Below are positions 48,159 through 57,358 of a stretch of DNA of 63,526 nucleotides, one piece after another. Source of the stretch: Candidatus Saccharibacteria bacterium UBA5148 (lineage in GTDB: Bacteria > Patescibacteriota > Saccharimonadia > Saccharimonadales > UBA4665); contig DHXU01000012.1 in NCBI GenBank assembly GCA_002413835.1, positions 1 through 63,526 on the forward strand, written 5' to 3'. The translations under genes and the position numbers were made by a program. Each line of letters opens with the position of its first letter. Positions within the stretch are counted from its first letter, which is position 1. The notes below the pieces were generated by a model. It saw only the letters and a program-made list of their open reading frames with translations, was not told the DNA's origin and did no database searches.

Positions 48159-51100
48159 GTATAAGAAACAGCCATTCATGAGTGTCGTCGTTAGCTGCTA
48201 TAACGGTGCCCAGACTGTCGGCCGGACGATTGAGTCGCTATTGGACCAGGATTACCCACGGGATAAATTTGAGGTAATTGTTGTAAATGACGGATCGTCC
48301 GACAACACCGAGGAAGTTATTAAGAGTTACCCGGAAGTCCGCTATGCAGGCTACCCGGATAACAGGGGTATATCGGGTGCCCGTAACGCTGGCCTGGAAG
48401 TTGCCAAAGGTGATGTCTACGTCGCCTGTGATGACGATTGTCTGGTACGCAAGAACTGGTTGACCCAGTTAGCCAAAGGCTACGCATTTCCGAATCCGGC
48501 CGGCGTTTGTGGCTATATGGTTGCCGACGGAGAAGCCAAAGGTGTCTTCAACTCATACCTGCATACAACAGGCTCCGGCTGGCCGCCAGTAGTTCGGAGC
48601 GGTAAGACTACGCGGGTACGCCGTCTGTGGAACTATGCCCGGGCGACATTCAGTAAACACAGCGAAGATATCGCCGAGTATGCTGAAGTTGAGGAGTTTT
48701 ACGGCGCCAACGGCAGCTTCCCGATCAAGGAACTGCGGGCGATCGGTGGCTGGCGTACCGAGATGAACTGGATCGAAGACCGCGACATCAGCCTGCGGAT
48801 ATGTCAGAAATACCCGAAGCGGCATTTCTACGCGGTACGGAAAGCAGAAATTATCCATGACCCGGACATCTCACTTCGCCAGTATATGCAACGCCCATGG
48901 AAGCGCGGGGCAGCAAACCTGAAGTTTCACCAGCAAAACAATCTGACGCCGCCGCTCTTTCCATTCCCATTCCTGACGGCATTATCCGTTATTGTTACGG
49001 CAGTTCTGGCGCCGATTCTGGTGTTGCCACTGCTCGTGATATTGCCGCAACTGCTCTATCTACGCTGGTTATTGGCAGCAATAGCGCGTAAGAAGAAGCA
49101 TCTGCTGCTGTTCCCATATTTACAGCTCACTGAAGAGACCATGACAATCGCTGGCCTGGCCCGAGCCCGCTGGCGCCAGATGCGAGCTTCCGAGTACTGG
49201 ATGAAGCACTGGCTGAGGCCGTCGGTCGTACTCAGTATTCTGCTGACACTCGCGTGGGCCTGGCACACACTGCACACCCAGACCGGTATTGTCCGGGAGG
49301 CCAGCTCAATCGTCTTCCTGTTATTAGCGCCTGGTTATTTTATGCTGCGTACACTGGTTGGCTACAAGGATAAGCTTGGGACCACAAAACTGATTATTTA
49401 CAGCGTCGGCCTGAGCTTGCTCACACTGATGCTGCTCGGAATTGGAACTAACTGGATTCTGATATTTCTTGGCAACAAGCATCCGTTGTCAGTTGCGGCT
49501 CTGACCTATGCCGTCGCGGGCCAGGTATTGGTTGCTAGTATGGTGGCCGCTGGCCGCAAGCCGATCCATGCTCCTAAGCCATTGATTTCTCTTCGGCCAT
49601 TGCTGCAAGCCTGGCCGGTCATACTGACCAGCATAGTGCTGCCCTTCCTGGCAGTCGGGGGAGCGATCACGCTCAATAATGGTGGATCCAATTGGCTGGC
49701 GCTGACTGTTATGGGAATCATAGCTGGATTTGCGCTCCTGATGTTGTGGCGCACATCTGCCCGGTCAAACCAGTTTTTTCCGCTCGTGTTGTACTCGTTA
49801 TGTCTGAGCATTCTACTTGGGACGTCGATGCGCGGCTGGAACATCACTGGCCATGACGTCACGCAGGAATTCCAGGTTTTCGAGCTGACATTACGCCATA
49901 GTGCCTGGCACATGAGCTACTATCAAGATGCCTATAATGCCTGCCTGAGCATTACGATTTTGCCGACGATCTTTCAGAAGCTGACCGGCGTGACTGACCA
50001 GTATGTCTACAAGTTTATTTTCCAGTTGTTCTTCGCCCTGATCGCGCCCGTCATGTATACCACGCTGCGCTTCTTTACCAGCAAGCGGCTGGCGTTTCTG
50101 GCCGTGCTGGTGTTCATGACTTTTCCGGCCTTTCTAACGGATATTACGATGCTGAATCGTCAGGAGACGGCTCTGTTATGTTTTGCGCTGGCGGTGCTGG
50201 CCGGACTTGATACACGGCTGACTAGCCGGCACCGCAGTATATTATCGATAGCATTCCTGGCGGCTATGGTTCTGTCGCACTATTCGACAAGTTATATTGC
50301 TGCTGCGACATTGATGATGATGTTCGGTGCTAACCTGGCGACGATGATCCTGGCGAAAATATTCCGCTCCAAACAGCGCCAAGTGCGGCCGGCAGTCCAT
50401 ATTTTCTCATGGCCGGTCATTACGATCACTATCGTCGTCCTGGTGACCTGGGGAGGCTTCGCAACGCAGACCTCCGGAAATATATCGCGGACACTGCAAT
50501 CCGTCGCGAACGGTTTGCCAACGTTACTGCAATCGACTGGTAAGTCGGACGGTTATTCCCGTACCGGCCAGACTGACTCCGCAGATAAGTTGCTGCAATC
50601 CTATTTTGCCTCGTCGGCCGATACCCGGCAGTTTCCGGCGCTGGATTACTATCCACCAGCGTTAACGGACAAGTATACGGCAAAAGCCATGAAGGATACG
50701 GTCAGCCCGCTGAGCCAGCCGTTGCAGGCGCACGGCGTCTCGTCATCAACTGTCTACAAGGTGTTTGATATATTGCGGCGACTGTACGGTACGCTCATCG
50801 AAGGCCTGATCGGCCTCGGCGTGGTCGTCATCGTACTGGTACGCCGCTATCGTCAGCGGATCAATGGTCAATACCGGGCTCTGGTTCTGGCCAGTCTGGC
50901 TATCATCGCCATCCAGGTTGTCGTCCCGGCCTCATTCATCAACTACGGCTTGCTCCGGGTTATCCAACAGGGACTACTGGTGCTGGCTCTGCCGTTAGTC
51001 CTGGCCTGCTTCTGGTCACTTGGCCTGTTACGCATCCCACGGACCTGGCGCATACGAGCAATTGCAACTGGATTTGTACTACTCTATCTCCTGATGTCTG

Positions 51101-51489
51101 GGTTCTTACCGGCACTGACTGGCGGCTATAAACCAGTACTGCCACTAAGTAACAGCGGATTCTATTACGATGCATATTACACGCACCAAGCTGAAATTTC
51201 CGGTGACCAGTGGCTGGCCGCGGACACACCGAAGGGCTCGAGAGTCTACAGTGACGAATTCGCCCGCCGCCGGATGATCACCTATGCCGGCATATTCTCC
51301 CGGCCTGGCCTGGCGCCGGCTGCCATACCAATTGATAGTTATGTTTTCCTGAGCGATGGTAACGTCACAAATGATAGCGTTCCACTCTACTACAACGGCG
51401 CGTTGTTATACCATGCCGTACCGTACCAATTTCTGAATGATACCAAAAACCTGGTCTACAGCTCGCAGAACATCAAAATCTACAAATAG
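48151..51489 (+). CDS. GT2 glycosyltransferase fused to a multi-pass membrane (GT-C/DUF2206-like) domain
   Basis: 1112 residues. Domain 1 (about 9-250): MSVVVSCYNGAQTVGRTIESLL, VVNDGSSDNTEEVI, YVACDDDCLV, and WIEDRDISLRI (ED acceptor motif). Then a membrane segment pair, a linker, and from about residue 360 a domain of ten or more helices with an outer loop region near 800-920 and a soluble C-terminal part (QWLAADTPKGSRVYSDEFARR). The latter is of DUF2206 type, probably a GT-C transferase that works outside on polyprenyl-linked sugars. Fusion of a cytoplasmic and an exoplasmic transferase may couple synthesis steps. Confidence 0.82.
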   Translation: MARYKKQPFMSVVVSCYNGAQTVGRTIESLLDQDYPRDKFEVIVVNDGSSDNTEEVIKSYPEVRYAGYPDNRGISGARNAGLEVAKGDVYVACDDDCLVRKNWLTQLAKGYAFPNPAGVCGYMVADGEAKGVFNSYLHTTGSGWPPVVRSGKTTRVRRLWNYARATFSKHSEDIAEYAEVEEFYGANGSFPIKELRAIGGWRTEMNWIEDRDISLRICQKYPKRHFYAVRKAEIIHDPDISLRQYMQRPWKRGAANLKFHQQNNLTPPLFPFPFLTALSVIVTAVLAPILVLPLLVILPQLLYLRWLLAAIARKKKHLLLFPYLQLTEETMTIAGLARARWRQMRASEYWMKHWLRPSVVLSILLTLAWAWHTLHTQTGIVREASSIVFLLLAPGYFMLRTLVGYKDKLGTTKLIIYSVGLSLLTLMLLGIGTNWILIFLGNKHPLSVAALTYAVAGQVLVASMVAAGRKPIHAPKPLISLRPLLQAWPVILTSIVLPFLAVGGAITLNNGGSNWLALTVMGIIAGFALLMLWRTSARSNQFFPLVLYSLCLSILLGTSMRGWNITGHDVTQEFQVFELTLRHSAWHMSYYQDAYNACLSITILPTIFQKLTGVTDQYVYKFIFQLFFALIAPVMYTTLRFFTSKRLAFLAVLVFMTFPAFLTDITMLNRQETALLCFALAVLAGLDTRLTSRHRSILSIAFLAAMVLSHYSTSYIAAATLMMMFGANLATMILAKIFRSKQRQVRPAVHIFSWPVITITIVVLVTWGGFATQTSGNISRTLQSVANGLPTLLQSTGKSDGYSRTGQTDSADKLLQSYFASSADTRQFPALDYYPPALTDKYTAKAMKDTVSPLSQPLQAHGVSSSTVYKVFDILRRLYGTLIEGLIGLGVVVIVLVRRYRQRINGQYRALVLASLAIIAIQVVVPASFINYGLLRVIQQGLLVLALPLVLACFWSLGLLRIPRTWRIRAIATGFVLLYLLMSGFLPALTGGYKPVLPLSNSGFYYDAYYTHQAEISGDQWLAADTPKGSRVYSDEFARRRMITYAGIFSRPGLAPAAIPIDSYVFLSDGNVTNDSVPLYYNGALLYHAVPYQFLNDTKNLVYSSQNIKIYK

Positions 51490-52148
51490 TTAGCCGGCAC
51501 ATGCCATGACTCAGTTGGTGGGGTCAGTTGCAGACCTCTGCCACGGATGTCAGCAATGATTGTAGGCAACAGTTCGCGGGTATGAGCACCATGCAGGTGG
51601 AACAATATGACTGCGCCCGGCTTTAATTCGGTGAGTATGGTGTGCCGCATCTCGGTGACCGATGTCCCCGCCCAGTCACGGCTGTCGATGGTCCAATAAC
51701 AGATGACGTAACCCAGACCATGGGCAATCGTGCGGATGGTGTCGTTGTAACGGCCTTGTGGCGGCCGGAACCATGGCCCCGGTAAACCCCGGCTGATCTC
51801 CTGCGTAATCTCTTGCGGACTAAGCGTGAACAGTACTGGATGGGTCACCGAGTGGTTACCAAGAACATGCCCGGCGGCAGCTATTTTTTTGACTAACTTC
51901 GGATGTTCTCCGGCCCAGTCTGCCTGCAGGAAGAACATGGCTTTTACCCGATACTCCGACAGGATCGCCAGAATTTCATGTACCTCAGTCTTGGTGCCAT
52001 AATCATCGAATGTCAGCAGAATAGAATCAGATGTCCTATAGCAGTGTTTTTCCAGCGCAGTCGCGCCAATCCGCCAATCCGCATAGCGGTGTAAGACGAC
52101 AGACGTATAATGTGACAAGCGAAGCTTCGTAGATTGTGGTAAGTTCAT
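51480..52148 (-). CDS. polysaccharide deacetylase (NodB family)
   Basis: 222 residues from the ATG that overlaps the preceding stop (ATGA). NodB motifs: LLTFDDYGTKTEV (motif 1, usually TFDDG), LGNHSVTHPVL (motif 2, HSxTHP zinc ligands), WFRPPQGRYND (motif 3), and VILFHLHGAHT (motif 5). Removes acetyl groups from N-acetylated polysaccharides such as peptidoglycan or the exported glycan. No clear signal peptide in this chain; the 69-aa partner may supply the membrane contact. Its 3' end overlaps the GT gene on the other strand by ten bases. Confidence 0.88.
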   Translation of the reverse strand: MNLPQSTKLRLSHYTSVVLHRYADWRIGATALEKHCYRTSDSILLTFDDYGTKTEVHEILAILSEYRVKAMFFLQADWAGEHPKLVKKIAAAGHVLGNHSVTHPVLFTLSPQEITQEISRGLPGPWFRPPQGRYNDTIRTIAHGLGYVICYWTIDSRDWAGTSVTEMRHTILTELKPGAVILFHLHGAHTRELLPTIIADIRGRGLQLTPPTESWHVPANYL

Positions 52149-52354
52149 TTGACGGTTCCTTGAAAAATAATGAGACAATACATCAGGGCACTACCATTGA
52201 TGACGAGGAAAATGTAGCTGGTGATACGTAAAATGTGTAATCGCTTAGGAACAAGCTCGATCAAGGCCAGTGCGATAATCACCAGTATTGCAAAGCCGAG
52301 CCCGACAAGTCGGAGCTCGATCAGTGTCAAGTTGTATGGTGTAAGCTGCTGCAT
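52145..52354 (-). CDS. small two-helix membrane protein coupled to the deacetylase
   Basis: 69 residues, two hydrophobic helices (VGLGFAILVIIALALIELV and ITSYIFLVINGSALMYCLII) separated by a basic loop. Its stop overlaps the deacetylase start. No family recognised. Likely membrane recruitment of the enzyme (inference). 52355-52482 shows no clear feature besides A/T-rich sequence. Confidence 0.6.
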   Translation of the reverse strand: MQQLTPYNLTLIELRLVGLGFAILVIIALALIELVPKRLHILRITSYIFLVINGSALMYCLIIFQGTVK

Positions 52355-52482
52355 AATCTTCGAAGTTACAAAAGCACTGGTATCTGACAGGCTAATATGT
52401 TATTCTAACATTAATAGTAGTTAAAGTCAATTGCTAAGCCTGCATGCGCTGTGCATAATAAGAGCAAGAATAATAACAGTAA

Positions 52483-53727
52483 ATGCCCCTCATGTATTCG
52501 ATACATAACCAAAAACATCGTAGCCGTCATGTCCCGCGCTTTTCGTGGCGTCTGGTTGCAGTCGTCATCCTGGTTCTGGCTATAATTGCCGTAGTCATTA
52601 TCTCCAGACAGCCACATCAGGTTACGTCGAAGCCGCCTTCCGCGGGGGCCGTCACCAGCCCGGTCAAATCATCGAGTACCCAGACCAACCCGCCGGTCGT
52701 CGTTCCGGACAAGGCATATGGCATCGCCGCCGGCAGCGGACTGCCAGGACTGTCTGACACCGCCCTCGATAAACGTTTGTTAGGTATTTCCGAATTGGGA
52801 GCTACCTGGGTACGGCTCGACTTTGACTGGTCGAATATCCAGGCTAGCGGCGCATCGAATTATAGCTGGGCATCGTACGATAAGATCGTTACGGCCGCCA
52901 ATAAGTACCATCTGAAAGTTCTGGGCATAATTACCTATACACCCGCCTGGGCCCGGGCCAGTGAATGCCGTGACGACATGAAGTGCCATCCGGCTCACGC
53001 TGACCAGTTTGCTAAGTTTGCCGGCACTGTGGCTCATCGCTACCAGTCGCAGGGGTTGCATGCCTGGGAAATCTGGAATGAGCCGAACAGCAAGGATTTC
53101 TGGAAACCGAAGGCCAACCCATCCGACTATGCCGAACTGCTCAAGCAGTCATATCAGGCTATCAAACAGCAGGACGTCGCAGCTGTCGTGATTACGGCAG
53201 GATTATCGCCGCAGGCGACGAACGACGTGTCGTATGCGCCGATAGATTTTTTTGCAGCCCTCTACAAAGCCGGTGCCAAACCGTATTTCGATGCTGCAGC
53301 TGACCATCCATATACCTTTCCGTTGTCACCGACCAGTACTCGGGACCATGCCTGGAACCAAATGGCGACCGATTCCGACGGGATACGCCAGACCATGGTT
53401 CATAACGGCGACTCGGCCAAAAAAGTCTGGATTACCGAATTTGGTGCACCGACCGGTGGTCCGGGCCCGATTTCGACCCTCAGTAACCCGAACCTTGATG
53501 CCGGACCATATGTTGTCGACGAACCATTGCAAGCCAGGATCTTGAGCGATGCCTTTACACTCTACCGCAGTTACGATTGGGTCGGTCCATTCTTTGTCTA
53601 TTCATACCAGGATGCCGGTACCGACCAATCGACCAACGAGAACTTCTTCGGACTCGTCCGGGCCGACGGTACGCACAAACCTGCCTATGACGTGTTCAAG
53701 CAGGTGGCTACAACGCCGCAGCCATAG
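52483..53727 (+). CDS. membrane-anchored glycoside hydrolase (GH39/GH5-like, clan A)
   Basis: 414 residues. N-terminal membrane anchor (about 22-43), a Pro/Ser/Thr linker to about 75, and a TIM-barrel hydrolase: WVRLDFDWSNIQASG, AWEIWNEPNSKDFW (acid/base Glu in NEP), ADHPYTFPL and KVWITEFGAPTGG (nucleophile Glu). The pattern is that of clan A enzymes such as PslG, which trims its own organism's exopolysaccharide. Here too it is placed next to the glycan synthesis genes. A second ATG lies at 52492. Confidence 0.85.
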   Translation: MPLMYSIHNQKHRSRHVPRFSWRLVAVVILVLAIIAVVIISRQPHQVTSKPPSAGAVTSPVKSSSTQTNPPVVVPDKAYGIAAGSGLPGLSDTALDKRLLGISELGATWVRLDFDWSNIQASGASNYSWASYDKIVTAANKYHLKVLGIITYTPAWARASECRDDMKCHPAHADQFAKFAGTVAHRYQSQGLHAWEIWNEPNSKDFWKPKANPSDYAELLKQSYQAIKQQDVAAVVITAGLSPQATNDVSYAPIDFFAALYKAGAKPYFDAAADHPYTFPLSPTSTRDHAWNQMATDSDGIRQTMVHNGDSAKKVWITEFGAPTGGPGPISTLSNPNLDAGPYVVDEPLQARILSDAFTLYRSYDWVGPFFVYSYQDAGTDQSTNENFFGLVRADGTHKPAYDVFKQVATTPQP

Positions 53728-53775
53728 CAGTCTGGGGGGGGTTCTGCTGTAGTTTCGCCAGCCAGCCCAACCTGG

Positions 53776-55299
53776 CTAGATTTCGTGCATGACAGTGATG
53801 TGGGCGCCGAGTGAGTTCAGCCGTTCGGCCAGATCTTCATAGCCGCGGTTGATGGTGTAGACATTGCGCAGGATGCTGACGCCAGGGGCGGCAAGCATAC
53901 CGATCAGTAACAAACTGGCAGGCCGCAGCGCCGGCGGGCAGACGACATCGGCGGCTCGGAATTTGGTAGGGCCAACGACATAGACCCTGTGCGGGTCGGC
54001 CAGTTCAACGTTGGCCCCGACTTTCGTCATCTCGGTGTAGTAAATGGCACGGTTTTCGTACATCCAGTCATGAATCAAGGTGCGACCTCTTGCAATTGCG
54101 GCAATCGGCACGAAGTACGGCAGGTTATCGGCGTTCAAACCAGGATATGGCAGCGAATGAAGTTTTTCGGGCGAAGCTTTCAAATTACCGTTGTGCTTCA
54201 AGATGGTCAGGTCAACGAGGTCGGTTTTGGCATTATGAGCTTTATACCTTTCCGTCATCGTGAAGTCTAAGCCCATCTTCTTGAGTTTGAGGAGTTCCAG
54301 CGACATGAAATTTATTGGTACACGCTTGATGGTAATCTCCGAGTTGGTCGTCACGGCGGCTGATACAAAGAACATAGCCTCGATCGGGTCTTCGGCCGGG
54401 GCATATGTAATGTTCTTTTTGATGTCTTTGACACCACGTATACGCAGCGTACTACTGCCGATACCTTCGATAGATACGCCCAGCTTTTGCAGGAAGTAGC
54501 AGACGTCCTGCACCATGTAGTTAGCGCTGGCAAACTCAATAATCGTTTCCTCTGTGCTACGGGCAGCTGCGAACAAAATATTCTCAGTAGCGGTGTCGCC
54601 CGGTTCATACATAATAATGCGGCCAGCCGGTTTCTTGTCGACGGTAATCTGGTAGTTGCCGCTGGCGGCAACAATATCAACTCCGAACTCCTCCAGAGCA
54701 AAGAGATGCGGTGCGACAGTGCGGGCACCCAGCTTGCAGCCGCCGGCATAGGGAATCTTGAATGACGGACTATCGTGCATGATCGAGCCGATCATCATCA
54801 GGACGGAGCGGGTTTTGCGGGCCGCGACGCCGTTGATCTTGTCGAGTTTCAGCTCGGCCGGACGGCGGATCTCCAGGTCGTTGCCGGGTAGCCATTTGCA
54901 GACGACGCCCAGGCTCTCCAGGACTTCAATAATGCGGTTGACCTCTTCGATACGCGGAAAACTCTTGAACTTGGTGACGCCTCTGTTGAGCAAGCTGGCG
55001 CAGAGCAAGCCGACGGCAGCGTTTTTGCTGGTTTTGAGAGTGATTTCGCCGTGCAGTTCATGGTCGCCTTCTATCCTCAGATTCATCGAGCCGCCGCCGT
55101 TCAGGCTGATAAGCTGTTTGTTCAGGACATCGCTTATTCGGCCGAGAGTTTCTAGGCTGAGATTCTGCTTGCCGTGCTCCATGCGGTTGACGGCCGATTG
55201 TGATGTTTTCAGTTTACGGGCAAATTCCGCCTGGGTAATATTACGTTCTTGCCTTATATGAGCAATAAGTTGACCAATTTTCTCGTTTGTAGTATTCAT
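53776..55299 (-). CDS. murA: MurA with N-terminal XRE helix-turn-helix domain
   Basis: 507 residues. Residues 6-62 are an XRE DNA-binding domain (IGQLIAHIRQERNITQAEFA, TSQSAVNRMEHGKQNLSLET). From about 73 comes a full MurA: LKTSKNAAVG (Lys-Asn of the active site), catalytic Cys in AGGCKLGARTV, and ENILFAAA. MurA transfers enolpyruvate to UDP-GlcNAc, the first peptidoglycan step. The fusion suggests a bifunctional enzyme-regulator. A palindrome directly upstream of its own -10 box is the obvious target. The domains are joined by a short Gly/Ser linker (SLNGGGSMN). Confidence 0.9.
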   Translation of the reverse strand: MNTTNEKIGQLIAHIRQERNITQAEFARKLKTSQSAVNRMEHGKQNLSLETLGRISDVLNKQLISLNGGGSMNLRIEGDHELHGEITLKTSKNAAVGLLCASLLNRGVTKFKSFPRIEEVNRIIEVLESLGVVCKWLPGNDLEIRRPAELKLDKINGVAARKTRSVLMMIGSIMHDSPSFKIPYAGGCKLGARTVAPHLFALEEFGVDIVAASGNYQITVDKKPAGRIIMYEPGDTATENILFAAARSTEETIIEFASANYMVQDVCYFLQKLGVSIEGIGSSTLRIRGVKDIKKNITYAPAEDPIEAMFFVSAAVTTNSEITIKRVPINFMSLELLKLKKMGLDFTMTERYKAHNAKTDLVDLTILKHNGNLKASPEKLHSLPYPGLNADNLPYFVPIAAIARGRTLIHDWMYENRAIYYTEMTKVGANVELADPHRVYVVGPTKFRAADVVCPPALRPASLLLIGMLAAPGVSILRNVYTINRGYEDLAERLNSLGAHITVMHEI

Positions 55300-55305
55300 A
55301 TGGCT

Positions 55306-55326
55306 ATTATGTTACCATATATGGTA
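55306..55326 (-). promoter_or_regulatory. promoter and operator of the XRE-MurA gene
   Basis: Minus strand -10 CATAAT (complement of 55306-55311), six bases from the ATG. Directly upstream, TACCATATATGGTA (55313-55326) is a perfect 14-bp palindrome, a typical size for an XRE dimer site. Autoregulation is inferred. Confidence 0.55.
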
Positions 55327-55491
55327 TTTTGTAGCAAGCAGATTCTTAAGAAAGTTCTTATGACTGGCTTATGTAATTAGTATATAGCTTCCGGGAATAA
55401 TATGAGACATATTTTATCATCCGAAGTGGCAAAGTACGATTCCTGTCGTTCCTTGCGTGGTCTTGTTACAATATGAGCATGGTTTAATACA

Positions 55492-55547
55492 TTCTCCTAC
55501 CGCTTGAAATACTAAATGCAGTGCTGCGCAAGCACTTCCTAGGAGAA
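55492..55547 (+). promoter_or_regulatory. foldable leader of glyA that can mask its ribosome site
   Basis: TTCTCCTA (55492-55499) is the exact complement of TAGGAGAA (55540-55547), the glyA Shine-Dalgarno sequence. Between them AGTGCT (55520-55525) pairs with AGCACT (55531-55536). A TACAAT box at 55467-55472 would start the RNA before both arms. Candidate translational control element; no known riboswitch class is recognised. Confidence 0.4.
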
Positions 55548-55552
55548 CATGT

Positions 55553-56854
55553 ATGAATATTGACGATATGCAAGACGAGGAAATCAAGAATCTGATACTG
55601 GCCGAAGAGAAACGCCAGCGTGAAGGTCTGGAGCTAATTCCATCAGAGAACTATGTCAGCCGAGGCGTGCTGGAGGCCATGGGCAGTATCTTTACCAATA
55701 AGTATTCCGAAGGTTATCCAGGACGGCGCTACTACGGCGGTCAGGAATATACTGACCAGGTTGAAAATATCGCTATCGCGCGCGCCAAGCAGTTGTTTAA
55801 GGCCGATCACGCCAACGTCCAGCCGCACTCCGGCGCGCCGGCCAACGAAGCCGTCTACAGTGCCTGGCTCGAGCCCGGCGATACGGTGCTGGCGATGGAC
55901 CTCGGCCACGGCGGCCACTTAACTCACGGCGCGCCAGTGACGCGCAGCGCCAAGCTGTACAACTTCATCCGTTACAAGATGAAAGATGTGGCGACGGGCG
56001 AGATTGATTACGACGAGCTGCGCGCCCTGGCCCAGCAGCATAAGCCGAAGATCATCCTGGCCGGCTTCAGCGCCTACCCCCGTGAACTGGACTATGCCAA
56101 GTTTGCCAAGATCGGCCTGGAGATCGAAGGCTGCCTGCTGATGGCCGACATGGCCCACATTGCCGGTCTGATCGTGGCTGGCGTGGCCAAGAACCCCTTT
56201 GATTACGGCTTCCACGTTATTACCACCACCACGCACAAGACGCTGCGCGGCCCGCGCGGCGGCCTGATTTTGACCAAAGGTGTGGTCGGCAACCCACTCA
56301 AAGCTCCCGAGAAGACCCTCGAGAACATCCCGACCCTGATCGACCGGGCAGTCTTCCCGGGCATGCAGGGCGGCCCGCACGAGCACATCATTGCCGCCAA
56401 GGCGGTAGCCTTCGGTGAAGCGCTGAAGCCGGAGTTCAAGCAGTACGCCGAGCAGATTTTGCGCAATGCCAGCCGGCTGGCCGACGAATTAATTAAGCGT
56501 GGCTTCACGCTCGTAACGGGCGGCACATCTAACCATCTAATACTAGCCAACGTCTACCAGAGCTTCGGGATTGACGGCAAGGTCGCCGAAGAAGCCCTCG
56601 ATAAAATCGGCCTGACGCTCAACAAAAACGCCGTGGCCGACGACACCCTGCCGCCGTATCGTCCGAGCGGCATTCGCCTGGGTACGCCAGCCATTACCAC
56701 CCGCGGACTGGTCGAAAAAGATATGGAAACCATCGCTGACTGGATGAAGCAAGCAATCGATGCCCGCGACGACGAAGCCAAGCTGGCTCAGCTGCGCGAG
56801 GAAGTTAAAGCTTTTGCCCTGCAATATCCGCTGCCGAGTGATATAACTAAGTAA
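55553..56854 (+). CDS. glyA: serine hydroxymethyltransferase
   Basis: 433 residues. PLP enzyme that converts serine and tetrahydrofolate to glycine and methylene-THF. LELIPSENYVSRGVLEAMGS at the N-terminus, YGGQEYTDQ, DLGHGGHLTHG, and the Schiff-base lysine in TTTTHKTLRGPRGG. Full length. Shine-Dalgarno sequence AGGAGAAC. Followed by a Nudix gene at 24 bases. Confidence 0.97.
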   Translation: MNIDDMQDEEIKNLILAEEKRQREGLELIPSENYVSRGVLEAMGSIFTNKYSEGYPGRRYYGGQEYTDQVENIAIARAKQLFKADHANVQPHSGAPANEAVYSAWLEPGDTVLAMDLGHGGHLTHGAPVTRSAKLYNFIRYKMKDVATGEIDYDELRALAQQHKPKIILAGFSAYPRELDYAKFAKIGLEIEGCLLMADMAHIAGLIVAGVAKNPFDYGFHVITTTTHKTLRGPRGGLILTKGVVGNPLKAPEKTLENIPTLIDRAVFPGMQGGPHEHIIAAKAVAFGEALKPEFKQYAEQILRNASRLADELIKRGFTLVTGGTSNHLILANVYQSFGIDGKVAEEALDKIGLTLNKNAVADDTLPPYRPSGIRLGTPAITTRGLVEKDMETIADWMKQAIDARDDEAKLAQLREEVKAFALQYPLPSDITK

Positions 56855-56878
56855 ATAAAATAACAACGAGGTATAGAT

Positions 56879-57358
56879 ATGGCTGATCGTTTTACGACCA
56901 GAATGGCGGTCTTCGTCATAATGAGGAACAGTGGCGGCGAGATTCTTTTACAACAGAGGGCTAATACCGGCTATCTCGATGGATATTACGACTTTGCGTG
57001 TAGCGGCCACGTCGATCCAGGCGAGTCAATCAGGTCGACAGTCGTCAGAGAACTTATGGAAGAAATCGGCGTGCAGGCCTACGAAGATGATCTGCAACTT
57101 ATACACATTAATCAGAATATCCTGGATACGCCGTATACCAATTTCACTTTCGTCCTTGAAAAATGGTCCGGTACACCGCGGATATGTGAACCGGAGAAGT
57201 GCAGCGATCTTGCATATTTTGCGCTCGATGCTTTGCCGGAAAAGTGTACGCTGAATGTCCGGGTTAACGAAAAATCAGGCTTCAGCCCTGATCTTACCTA
57301 TTCCTATATAACTCCCGATAATTTCAAAGATTTTATGGGCGAACCATATCAGGATTAA
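56879..57358 (+). CDS. Nudix hydrolase
   Basis: 159 residues. Nudix box GHVDPGESIRSTVVRELMEEIG (written across positions 42-63) with the conserved REL-EE-G core. FACSGHVD precedes it. Substrate of this type: a nucleoside diphosphate linked to another group, not predictable here. Shine-Dalgarno GAGG. It overlaps the 3' end of murB by four bases (convergent). Confidence 0.88.
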   Translation: MADRFTTRMAVFVIMRNSGGEILLQQRANTGYLDGYYDFACSGHVDPGESIRSTVVRELMEEIGVQAYEDDLQLIHINQNILDTPYTNFTFVLEKWSGTPRICEPEKCSDLAYFALDALPEKCTLNVRVNEKSGFSPDLTYSYITPDNFKDFMGEPYQD

